From assembly GCA_002314875.1 (NCBI GenBank), contig DCHS01000026.1, positions 1 through 64,000 on the forward strand: a DNA stretch of 64,000 nucleotides. Reading direction: 5' to 3'. The stretch comes from Prevotellaceae bacterium UBA1746. Lineage in GTDB: Bacteria; Bacteroidota; Bacteroidia; Bacteroidales; Bacteroidaceae. Position numbers and translations under genes: made by a program. Below are positions 43,823 through 50,818 of the stretch, piece after piece. Within the stretch, counting starts at the first letter, position 1; each line of letters starts with the position of its first letter. The notes beneath the pieces are model-generated. The model was not told the DNA's origin. It did no database searches and saw only the letters and a list, made by a program, of their open reading frames with translations.

Positions 43823-45022
43823 CTAAAGAGGTATTGCATAATAGAGATAGCCTGAAGTCTTTCGTTTCGTGATGCGGAACAATGGCTTCAGTTCTTTGGA
43901 GAATTCACATACACGGAGCCCTAGGACTTTTTGAGGATATCTCTTTGCAACTGCCTGGAAGATAACTGAGGCAGGGAGGGGTTTGGTTTCTTCATCGTCA
44001 CTTGGAACACGGTATATTTTCAAAACAGCAAGCTGTAGGTCGGTGAGTTCATAGAACTTCGAATTATTTTCCTGGATCCGGCGTTCCTGGGTTTTATTGA
44101 ACCAAGTAGGTTTACCCTCTTTGACCTCTTGCAAAATCTGAGCATAGAGTTGAGAATAGTTGATAGGACGAGTGCAGTCAATTTTCTTCTGAACTGAAAC
44201 ACAGAAGAAACGACGGCTTCCAGTTCGGTCTTTAAGAACATCATGACGATTAGTTGTAGCAATGAAAGAGGCCAAACGAGAAGATTTCGAGATGACACTG
44301 CTTCGAGTGCTATGATTCTGGATCTCCGTCATTTGAGTGGCAGACTTGAACTTTGCCATGGCACGACTCGTAAAATGATCCATTTCATCAAGGTTGATAA
44401 GGCCAAATTGAGCCATCATACGGTCATACTCTCCAGCTTGAGTAAAATCCAGTTTATCAAGATAATATGATCTGAGTTCGGGAGGGAGAAGTATACGGCA
44501 GAAGGTGCTTTTCCCCAAACCCTGACGTTCACTATAAAGAACAGGAACCATACTATTTGCCGTTTGCATATCCTTGCCAACCCACTGAGCAACAGCCGCA
44601 CGAAGCCAAATAGAAAAGACTTCCGTCCAAAGCCGGTCGCAGCTCACACGATGCGCTAAAGCTTTCACACGATCTCTGCCATCCCATTGAGGAAGATCAT
44701 CAAAATAGTTCTGAAAAGGATGATATGAAGGTATGAATCCTGAATAGAGGTAACACTTCAAGGATGACATTCGCACTTTGAGGCCTGCATTCAGCAGTTC
44801 AATATAGATTGTATTGAGCGTACGTTCGTCCAAGATCTGCCAATCTTCAGAGGGATTGTTGTTCTGTACATCACAACAATTAGATGGGGTACAGTTATTT
44901 TCATCTCGTTTTACACGCCACTCCGTTTCCTGGCGGAGCGAATTCACACGAAATTCATAGTGCTTGCTTAAAAATTCTGCTATCATATTTGTTGATTGTT
45001 GAAAAAGGTTGTAACTTTGCAT
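43823..45022 (-). CDS. VirE/VapE-family P-loop ATPase
   Basis: Putative nucleic-acid-dependent ATPase of the VirE/DUF3874 type, related to phage and island primase-helicase proteins. The ORF opens at 45088, but the promoter at 45085-45055 places the RNA start near 45048, so I use 45022 (MQSYNLFQQSTN); 44986 (MIAEFLSKHYEFRV) is also possible. With 45022, 399 residues result. FDDLPQWDGRDRVKALAHRV precedes Walker A YSERQGLGKSTFC (Lys171). Walker B-like FGLINLDEMDHF and arginine-rich DRTGSRRFFCVSV follow. C-terminal residues 300-399 are DUF3874-like. No integrase accompanies it; such genes are often seen next to HU-like genes at Bacteroidales polysaccharide loci. Confidence 0.85.
   Translation of the reverse strand: MQSYNLFQQSTNMIAEFLSKHYEFRVNSLRQETEWRVKRDENNCTPSNCCDVQNNNPSEDWQILDERTLNTIYIELLNAGLKVRMSSLKCYLYSGFIPSYHPFQNYFDDLPQWDGRDRVKALAHRVSCDRLWTEVFSIWLRAAVAQWVGKDMQTANSMVPVLYSERQGLGKSTFCRILLPPELRSYYLDKLDFTQAGEYDRMMAQFGLINLDEMDHFTSRAMAKFKSATQMTEIQNHSTRSSVISKSSRLASFIATTNRHDVLKDRTGSRRFFCVSVQKKIDCTRPINYSQLYAQILQEVKEGKPTWFNKTQERRIQENNSKFYELTDLQLAVLKIYRVPSDDEETKPLPASVIFQAVAKRYPQKVLGLRVCEFSKELKPLFRITKRKTSGYLYYAIPL
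44988..45019 (+). promoter_or_regulatory. Predicted promoter toward the HU-like gene
   Basis: TTTG at 44988-44991 and TAACTTTG at 45012-45019 with a 20-bp spacer match the consensus exactly. The RNA would start near 45026, inside the 5' end of the VirE-like gene, and run through the palindrome array, giving a leader of about 365 nt before the HU-like ORF. Confidence 0.6.
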
Positions 45023-45054
45023 TGAAAACCCGAAAGATATCGGTTTCGCGATTG

Positions 45055-45085
45055 CAAAAGTACGACATTCCTGACGACTTAACAA
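45055..45085 (-). promoter_or_regulatory. Predicted promoter of the VirE-like gene
   Basis: The minus strand has TTG at 45085-45083, a 20-bp spacer and TACTTTTG at 45062-45055. Start near 45048 would give overlapping 5' ends with the opposing promoter at 44988-45019. Confidence 0.6.
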
Positions 45086-45188
45086 CACTTTTAAAACTTA
45101 TTTAAACCACTGATTGCAAGCGATTTATACAAGCGATAAATCTGATTTTTGCCCACCAATGCCGATGTGCCAACCGCCTCGAGATTAA

Positions 45189-45276
45189 ATTCGTCGTACG
45201 ACGACAGAATATTCGTCCGCGGACGACAGAATATTCGTCGTAGGGCGAATGTATATTCGTCCGCGGACGAATATTA
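45189..45276. repeat. Array of four contiguous 22-bp palindromic units
   Basis: Four units start at 45189, 45211, 45233 and 45255, exactly 22 bp apart. Each opens ATTCGTC. Cores are the perfect palindromes TCGTCGTACGACGA (45191-45204) and TCGTCCGCGGACGA (45213-45226 and 45257-45270), and an imperfect one at 45233-45250. The fourth palindrome extends to 22 bp (45253-45274). The dyad centres are 45197.5, 45219.5, 45241.5 and 45263.5. The array lies 116 nt upstream of the HU-like ATG. It looks like a multi-site operator or nucleoprotein assembly site; the binding protein is unknown. Confidence 0.9.
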
Positions 45277-45391
45277 AAAACCTCCGAGACAGCTCCCCTC
45301 CAGAACCTTTACAGAACGAACGACTCCTTATCCTGAGGGTGAAAAAACATTATTAATTCTTCCCACAAAACGGAGGCAAAAAAGAAACATT

Positions 45392-45991
45392 ATGCACATC
45401 AAAGTCAGCGCTTACACCACTCCTGTAAGCACGCTTGCTGATAGCAACAAAGCAAGCATCCATCCCCGTATCATCAACGCCCAGCAGAAAACCACAGAGG
45501 ACGTCATCAACCAAATCGAAAGTAATACAACCTTGACACACGCAGATATTTCTGCCGCCATCGTTGCTCTACGAGGTTATCTTGAAGATCATCTCAGTGA
45601 GGGTAACAGCATCAAGCTAGACGGACTTGGTACATTCTCCATCGTTCCTCAGTTTGTCGTCTCCCTTCAAGAAAATGCTGTCATAACTGGTCGCGATGTC
45701 AATGTAAAATCTATCAATTTCCTTCCGGACAAGGACTTCTTCAAAACTGTTCAAAAGAAGGCAAAATTCACGATAGAAAACAACTATCATAAATCCAAAT
45801 ATAGTGAAGAGGATATTATTTCTTATCTCAAGGAACACTTTAATAATCATAATTTTCTGTACCGCAAAGAGTTTATCAAAGATCTGAATCTCTGTCCCAC
45901 CAAAGCCTATACCCTCCTCAACGACCTAGTTGACAAGAAAGTTCTTACTGTCAGCAAGGTCGGAAACACCAATGTGTACAAACTATTGTAA
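45392..45991 (+). CDS. HU-like DNA-binding protein with C-terminal winged-helix extension
   Basis: A 199-residue protein of the Bacteroidetes HU-family type. Residues 1-130 form the HU-like fold: MHIKVSAYTTPVSTLADSNK, TLTHADISAAIVALRGYLED and the family block NSIKLDGLGTFSIVPQF. Residues 135-199 look like an added winged helix (YSEEDIISYLKEHFNNHNF, CPTKAYTLLNDLVDKKVLTV). Standard HU is about 90 residues, so this is the long form often located by capsule loci and VirE-like genes. The palindrome array upstream is a candidate autoregulatory site, which is an inference. A 'CACAGAG' repeat begins 8 nt after the stop. Confidence 0.85.
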   Translation: MHIKVSAYTTPVSTLADSNKASIHPRIINAQQKTTEDVINQIESNTTLTHADISAAIVALRGYLEDHLSEGNSIKLDGLGTFSIVPQFVVSLQENAVITGRDVNVKSINFLPDKDFFKTVQKKAKFTIENNYHKSKYSEEDIISYLKEHFNNHNFLYRKEFIKDLNLCPTKAYTLLNDLVDKKVLTVSKVGNTNVYKLL

Positions 45992-45998
45992 CTTTGAT

Positions 45999-46195
45999 CT
46001 CACACAGAGACACAGAGGAATAGAGGTTTTTCTCCGTGAAATCTTTAACTCTGTGTAATAAAAAATAATCTCACACAGAGAAACAGAGGGACAGAGGTTT
46101 TTCTCCGTGAAATCTTTGACTCTGTGATTAAAAAATCTCACACAGAGAAACAGAGGGACAGAGTATTTTCTCTGTGGGCTCCATCACTCTGTGTG
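45999..46195. repeat. Three tandem 'CACAGAG...CTCTGTG' repeats upstream of the GxxExxY gene
   Basis: Copies start at 45999, 46070 and 46137 (spacing 71 and 67 nt). Each begins CTCACACAGAG, contains TTTTTCTCCGTGAAATCTTT or a variant, and ends CTCTGTG, so each can fold as a hairpin with CACAGAG/CTCTGTG arms. Copies 1 and 2 are nearly identical; copy 3 diverges in the middle. Confidence 0.9.
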
Positions 46196-46209
46196 ATAAA
46201 AATATAAAA

Positions 46210-46581
46210 ATGGAAATAAATGAAATAACAAGAGACATACTTGATGCCTCAATAGAAGTACACAAGACATTAGGACCAGGTTTATTGGAAAGAGTTTACG
46301 AGTTAGCTCTAAAAAAGGAACTTGAATTAAGAGAACATAAGGTTGATTCCCAAATTCCTATTGAAATAACATATAAAGGCACCATTCTATCAAAGGAGTT
46401 ACGCCTAGATCTACTTGTCGATGATACAATCATCATAGAGTTGAAATCTGTTGAAGAGTTGAAAAATGTTCACTTCAAACAACTACAGACTTATCTAAAA
46501 CTAACAAATTTGAGAATAGGAATTCTTATCAATTTCAATGTAACTTTGCTAAAAGATGGTTTTCACAGAATCGCAAATTAG
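46210..46581 (+). CDS. GxxExxY-family protein
   Basis: A 123-residue protein; I use ATG 46210 (MEINEITRDILDASIEVHK) since the upstream in-frame start lies inside repeat 3. GPGLLERVYELALKKEL contains the defining GxxExxY motif. The C-terminal LDLLVDDTIIIELKS and FKQLQTYLKLTNLRIGIL have the D...ExK pattern of PD-(D/E)XK nuclease-like folds (Asp and Glu-x-Lys), as noted for this family. Its function is unknown. The gene is bracketed by repeat copies on both sides, suggesting a moving or amplified cassette. AT-rich relative to the GH51 gene that follows. Confidence 0.85.
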   Translation: MEINEITRDILDASIEVHKTLGPGLLERVYELALKKELELREHKVDSQIPIEITYKGTILSKELRLDLLVDDTIIIELKSVEELKNVHFKQLQTYLKLTNLRIGILINFNVTLLKDGFHRIAN

Positions 46582-46586
46582 CATAA

Positions 46587-46715
46587 ACACACAGAGAAAT
46601 AGTGGATTTTTCTCCATGTGCTCTTACACTCTGTGCGAAAACGATAATATGACTCTCACGGAAAAAAGAGAAATGGAGATTCTCTCTGTGATCTCTATTG
46701 CTCTGTGTGAAAACT
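46587..46715. repeat. Two diverged 'CACAGAG' repeat copies downstream of the GxxExxY gene
   Basis: Copy 4 (about 46587-46637) runs from ACACACAGAGAAAT to CACTCTGTGCG. Copy 5 (about 46653-46715) runs from TCTCACGG to TTGCTCTGTGTGAAAA. Both share the layout of the upstream copies but are more divergent. Confidence 0.75.
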
Positions 46716-46734
46716 TAAAAAACATATAATAAAT

Positions 46735-46765
46735 TTTGCCTTCTCACAAGAAATACGTAATTTTG
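46735..46765 (+). promoter_or_regulatory. Predicted promoter of the GH51 gene
   Basis: TTTG at 46735-46738 and TAATTTTG at 46758-46765 with a 19-bp spacer. The RNA would start near 46772, 18 nt before the ATG at 46790. Confidence 0.7.
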
Positions 46766-46789
46766 CAGAAAATAAACTCCTATATTATT

Positions 46790-48793
46790 ATGAGAAAACA
46801 ATTTTTGCAAAATATCCTGAAAACGGGAGGTATCGCTGCTATGGCTTTGTCTGCGAACCTGGCATGGGGACAGAATGTGCCTGAGGTGATCAAGGAGACG
46901 GTGTTCGACATCAATACGAAGAAGGTGGGGGCAGAGATTCCCCACACGATGTACGGCATCTTTTTCGAAGACATCAACTACGGCGCTGACGGCGGTCTCT
47001 ACGGCGAACTCCTCAAGAACCGCTCGTTCGAATTTCCACAGCCCTTCATGGGTTGGAAGACGATCGGAGATGTGGAACTCCGCACGGGAAGTCCCTTCGA
47101 GCGCTGCCCTCACTACGCCCATCTCAGCAACCGTGACTACAAGGCTTCCGTCCTCCAGAACGAGGGATTCTTCGGCATCGGTTTTAACAAGGATGCTGAA
47201 TACCGCCTGACGTTCTATGCGCGCGTTCCGGAAGGTGGAATGGCGGAACTGGAAATCCATATTATCAATACAGATCGCGACACTTCCAGCCAGTATGCCA
47301 GCGAAGACAAGATAACCGTCAGCGGCAAGGAATGGAAGAAGTATGAACTGAAGATCCGCTCCAACGCCACCATCGCCAAGGGAGAGTTCCGTCTGTCCCT
47401 TTCCCACGCTTACAACAACAGTCTCGATCTGGAACATGTTTCTCTCTTCCCTGCTGAAACCTTCAAGAACGATGAAAATGGTTTACGCAAGGAACTGGCA
47501 GAGGCTTTGGAAAGCATGCACCCCGGTGTCTTCCGTTTCCCTGGCGGCTGCATCGTCGAGGGTAGCCGTCTCCCCCTCCGCTATCAGTGGAAGAACAGCA
47601 TCGGCCCCGTCGAGAACCGTCCCCTCAACGACAACCGCTGGCAGTATACCTTCGGCCACCGCTCTTTCCCGGACTACTTCCAGTCCTATGGTCTCGGCTT
47701 CTATGAGTACTTCCGCCTCGCCGAGGAACTCGGTGCTGAACCGCTCCCCGTCCTCAGCGTGGGCCTGGCCTGCCAGTACGAGGGTGTGAACGAGGTTCCC
47801 CTCGATGAACTCCAGCCCTACATCGACGATGTCCTCGATCTCATCGCCTTCGCCAACGGTGATCCCGCAACAAACAAGTGGGCTAAAGTGAGAAGTGAGA
47901 TGGGACATGATAAACCCTTTAACCTTAAATATGTAGCCATCGGTAATGAGCAGTGGGGTTCAACCTATCCCGAGCATCTGAAACCCTTCATTGAACAGGT
48001 ACGCAAGCAGTATCCGGACATCAAGATCATCGGTTCCGCCGGTCCTCAGTCCGAGGGCGAGGAGTTCGATTATCTCTGGCCGGAAATGAAGAAGCTGAAG
48101 GTGGATCTCGTCGACGAGCACTTCTACCGCAACGAGGAGTGGTTCCTCAGCCAGGGGAACCGCTACGACAAGTATGACCGCAAGGGTCCGAAGGTCTTCG
48201 CCGGCGAATATGCCTGCCACGGTGCTGAGAACGGCCGCAACCATTTCCAGGCGGCACTCTGCGAAGCTGCCTTCATGACAGGACTGGAACGCAACGCCGA
48301 TGTCGTTCCCATGGCAACCTACGCTCCCCTCTTCGCCCACGTGGACGGCTGGCAGTGGCGACCCGATGCGATATGGTTTGACAATCTTACAGTTGCCAAG
48401 AGCTGCTCCTTCATCGTTCAGAGTCTGTTCTCCAACAACAAGGGCAGCCATGTCGTTCCCCTGACGATGAACGGCAAGGCGGTGGCAGGCAACGAGGGCC
48501 AGAAGGGACTCTTTGCCAGTGCTGTCATGGACGACGCAACAGGTGAACTCATTGTCAAGGTTGTCAACACAGGTGAACAGCCGCAGATGGTCAACTTCAA
48601 CCTCGCCGGTTTCCCCAAGGGTATCCACAACGGTACGGTGACCTCCCTCCATGCTGCGGATCCTGACGCTGAGAATTCCGTGGAGAATCCCCTCCTCGTC
48701 ACTCCCTCTACGACACCTTTCTGCGCCCTCGACCAACGGGCCGTTCTCCCCATCCCCGCACAGACCTTTGTCATCCTCCGTATCGAAAAATAA
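46790..48793 (+). CDS. Secreted GH51-family alpha-L-arabinofuranosidase
   Basis: Releases terminal arabinofuranose from arabinan and arabinoxylan. I chose ATG 46790, which yields the signal peptide MRKQFLQNILKTGGIAAMAL...NLAWGQ and lies right after the promoter; the upstream start at 46736 is inside it. Of 667 residues, HTMYGIFFEDINYGADGGLY opens the catalytic region. The acid/base Glu is Glu387 in VAIGNEQWG, and the nucleophile Glu473 in FAGEYACHG. SFEFPQPFMGW and AMHPGVFRFPGG-like segments are typical. The C-terminal beta-domain ends at ILRIEK, without a sorting tail. Codon use is GC-rich. It sits apart from other arabinan genes. Confidence 0.93.
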   Translation: MRKQFLQNILKTGGIAAMALSANLAWGQNVPEVIKETVFDINTKKVGAEIPHTMYGIFFEDINYGADGGLYGELLKNRSFEFPQPFMGWKTIGDVELRTGSPFERCPHYAHLSNRDYKASVLQNEGFFGIGFNKDAEYRLTFYARVPEGGMAELEIHIINTDRDTSSQYASEDKITVSGKEWKKYELKIRSNATIAKGEFRLSLSHAYNNSLDLEHVSLFPAETFKNDENGLRKELAEALESMHPGVFRFPGGCIVEGSRLPLRYQWKNSIGPVENRPLNDNRWQYTFGHRSFPDYFQSYGLGFYEYFRLAEELGAEPLPVLSVGLACQYEGVNEVPLDELQPYIDDVLDLIAFANGDPATNKWAKVRSEMGHDKPFNLKYVAIGNEQWGSTYPEHLKPFIEQVRKQYPDIKIIGSAGPQSEGEEFDYLWPEMKKLKVDLVDEHFYRNEEWFLSQGNRYDKYDRKGPKVFAGEYACHGAENGRNHFQAALCEAAFMTGLERNADVVPMATYAPLFAHVDGWQWRPDAIWFDNLTVAKSCSFIVQSLFSNNKGSHVVPLTMNGKAVAGNEGQKGLFASAVMDDATGELIVKVVNTGEQPQMVNFNLAGFPKGIHNGTVTSLHAADPDAENSVENPLLVTPSTTPFCALDQRAVLPIPAQTFVILRIEK

Positions 48794-48802
48794 GCCTTTG
48801 TC

Positions 48803-48833
48803 TTTGCCATACCAAAATTAATAAGTAATTTTG
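48803..48833 (+). promoter_or_regulatory. Predicted promoter of the fused phosphoglycosyl transferase gene
   Basis: TTTG at 48803-48806 and TAATTTTG at 48826-48833 with a 19-bp spacer, a near-perfect Bacteroidetes promoter. RNA start near 48840, about 22 nt before the ATG. Confidence 0.7.
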
Positions 48834-48861
48834 CACGCTGATAAAAACAACGAGCCATAAT

Positions 48862-50751
48862 ATGACGAGCCTCATCTTATATATTACCCTCTTCCCCTTC
48901 CTCCTCGCCTTCTGCTTCGGCATGATTGCCGTCCCGCAGCTGATGCTGACGAGCTACACGAAGGACGTGTTCAGAAGAGGTACCGTTGACACTCCCCTGT
49001 GCCAACTGGCGGGCTTTGCCTTCTACCCCATCCTCGTCATTGTCTTCGGCCTCTCCATCGTCATCCCGCAAACGCAGTGGATCAAGGACTTACTGACGAT
49101 GGACGTTATCTTCCAGTCGGTTTCCGGCAACAGCAACCGCCTCCTCCAGCTCGTCATCGGCAGTGCCTTCCTCTACCTCGTCGGTCTGAAGGACGACATG
49201 TCGCGCATCGACTCAAGGGCCAAGGCGGTCGTCATGATTGCCGCCATCAGCCTCTTCCCCGTCAGTCAGCTGTGGCTCAACGATCTCCACGGTCTCTTCG
49301 GCATCCACGCCATCCCCTCCTGGATCGGCATGCCCCTGACGATCATCATGGGCCTCCTCATTACGGAAACCTTCAAACTGATGGACGGCCTCGATGGTCT
49401 GGCAAGCGGATACGGCATCATCATCTCCTCCCTCCTCCTCTTCTGCAGCGCATCGAGCCACTTCAGTCTTGCCAGCATCACGGCAGCCACCCTCATCGGT
49501 GTCCTCATTCCCTTCTGGCTCCAGAAGATGGTCAACAAGAACTGGCGCTCAACGATGATGGGGGACTCCGGCAGTCTTGTCATCGGATACATCATTACCT
49601 ATCTCGTCATCGGCTGCTGCCGACAGACCTATTCGCTGGGAATGATCGATGAGAAATATTTCCTCCTCATCCTCACCTCCGTCATGCTCCCCATCCTGGA
49701 GAACGTACGCGTTGTGTGGAGCCGAATCCGTGACGGCCGAGGCTGGAAGACTCCTGACCGAAACCAGATCAACCACAAGCTCCTCCGAACGGGGCTCCGC
49801 CGCTGGCAGATTGCCACGGCACTCGTCGGCATCAATGCCCTGTTCTTTGCCGTCAACAGCCTCGTCTTTGTCACCAGCATCAGCATCACGAGCCTGTTCA
49901 TCTTCGACATCTGCTACTGGGTCATCCTCCACCTTGTCATCAACCGCTTCATCAGCAACCGCGACCGCCGCTACTTCCGCCACGAGTGGAACAAGGTTTA
50001 CGGACGCGAGGCATGGACAGCAAAGATCCGCTCCAACGCCAAGAGCACGGGCGGCCGCATCCGCGTCTTCACAGAGGACGACAACGTATCGGCCCACACC
50101 GTGGCACGATGGGCGGCAACGAACAAGGAAACGGCGTACATCCCTGACGGCATGACCTCCTTCGGCCGTAATACAAAGCGTATGACAGACCTCGTCATCG
50201 CCTTCTTCTGCCTCATCGTCTTCTCTCCCCTCTTCGCCATCATCTACATCCTGGTGCGCCATGAGGACGGCGGTCCCGCCATCTACAAACAGGAACGCAT
50301 CGGACGCTTCGGCCGTCCCTTCTTCATCTATAAATTCCGCTCCATGCGCATGGATGCCGAAGACGCGGGACCTGCTCTCTACAATGCCACGGAAGGCGAC
50401 GATCCAAGACTTACAAAGGTCGGACGCTTCATCCGCGCTCATCATCTCGATGAACTTCCACAGGTTTGGAACGTCTTCCTCGGCGATATGGCCTTCGTGG
50501 GCTATCGTCCTGAGCGCCAGTTCTATATCGACCAGATTGTTGAAAAGGATCCGCGTTATGTCTTCCTCTATCAGATCCGTCCCGGTGTGACCTCCTACGC
50601 CACATTGTACAACGGTTATACGGACAGCGTGGAGAAGATGGTGCGCCGTCTGGAATACGATCTCTACTACCTCAAGCACCGCTCCTGGGCCTTTGACATG
50701 AAGATTCTCTGGAATACCTTCTACAGCATCGCCCACGGCAGGAAATTCTGA
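48862..50751 (+). CDS. Fused WecA/MraY-type and WcaJ/PglC-type phosphoglycosyl transferase
   Basis: A 629-residue membrane protein joining two unrelated enzyme types that both load a sugar-1-phosphate on undecaprenyl phosphate. Residues 1-360 are the polytopic WecA-like half: LVGLKDDMSRIDSRAK, the signature FKLMDGLDGLASG, MMGDSGSLVIGY and QINHKLLRTG. Residues 420-629 are the monotopic bacterial sugar transferase half: the re-entrant helix LVIAFFCLIVFSPLFAIIY, KFRSMRMDA, HHLDELPQVWNVFLGDM with the catalytic Asp-Glu, and VGYRPERQF. All motifs look intact in both halves. It probably initiates surface-polysaccharide synthesis. It is monocistronic and physically separate from the operon at 31-43 kb. 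Confidence 0.88.
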   Translation: MTSLILYITLFPFLLAFCFGMIAVPQLMLTSYTKDVFRRGTVDTPLCQLAGFAFYPILVIVFGLSIVIPQTQWIKDLLTMDVIFQSVSGNSNRLLQLVIGSAFLYLVGLKDDMSRIDSRAKAVVMIAAISLFPVSQLWLNDLHGLFGIHAIPSWIGMPLTIIMGLLITETFKLMDGLDGLASGYGIIISSLLLFCSASSHFSLASITAATLIGVLIPFWLQKMVNKNWRSTMMGDSGSLVIGYIITYLVIGCCRQTYSLGMIDEKYFLLILTSVMLPILENVRVVWSRIRDGRGWKTPDRNQINHKLLRTGLRRWQIATALVGINALFFAVNSLVFVTSISITSLFIFDICYWVILHLVINRFISNRDRRYFRHEWNKVYGREAWTAKIRSNAKSTGGRIRVFTEDDNVSAHTVARWAATNKETAYIPDGMTSFGRNTKRMTDLVIAFFCLIVFSPLFAIIYILVRHEDGGPAIYKQERIGRFGRPFFIYKFRSMRMDAEDAGPALYNATEGDDPRLTKVGRFIRAHHLDELPQVWNVFLGDMAFVGYRPERQFYIDQIVEKDPRYVFLYQIRPGVTSYATLYNGYTDSVEKMVRRLEYDLYYLKHRSWAFDMKILWNTFYSIAHGRKF

Positions 50752-50818
50752 AATCTATAATCTTTAAAATATATACCAAGGAAATAATTTTTCCTCCTTT
50801 TTATTGTTAAGTTCCATT

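Larger units (their letters stand above)
45023..45391. other. Intergenic region between VirE-like and HU-like genes
   Basis: A 369-nt stretch without a gene. It holds a minus-strand promoter (45085-45055), the predicted leader of the HU-like gene, and the four-unit palindrome array (45189-45276). The last 115 nt before the HU-like ATG show no further strong signal; no TAnnTTTG box is present there. Confidence 0.7.

Noticed and set aside
45189..45276. Possible CRISPR array
   Set aside because: The units are contiguous palindromes without unique spacers, and there are no cas genes.
45999..46195. Possible CRISPR array in the CACAGAG repeats
   Set aside because: The whole unit including the middle is repeated, with uneven spacing and no spacers.
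43823..46715. Integrated prophage or conjugative element suggested by the VirE-like gene
   Set aside because: No integrase, mobilisation, portal or tail gene is present and no attachment-site duplication was seen.
49549..50736. Long minus-strand open frame opposite the fused phosphoglycosyl transferase
   Set aside because: It is a shadow of a GC-rich gene with strong codon bias; its composition (Asp/Glu/Val-rich, no domain) is typical of an antisense frame.
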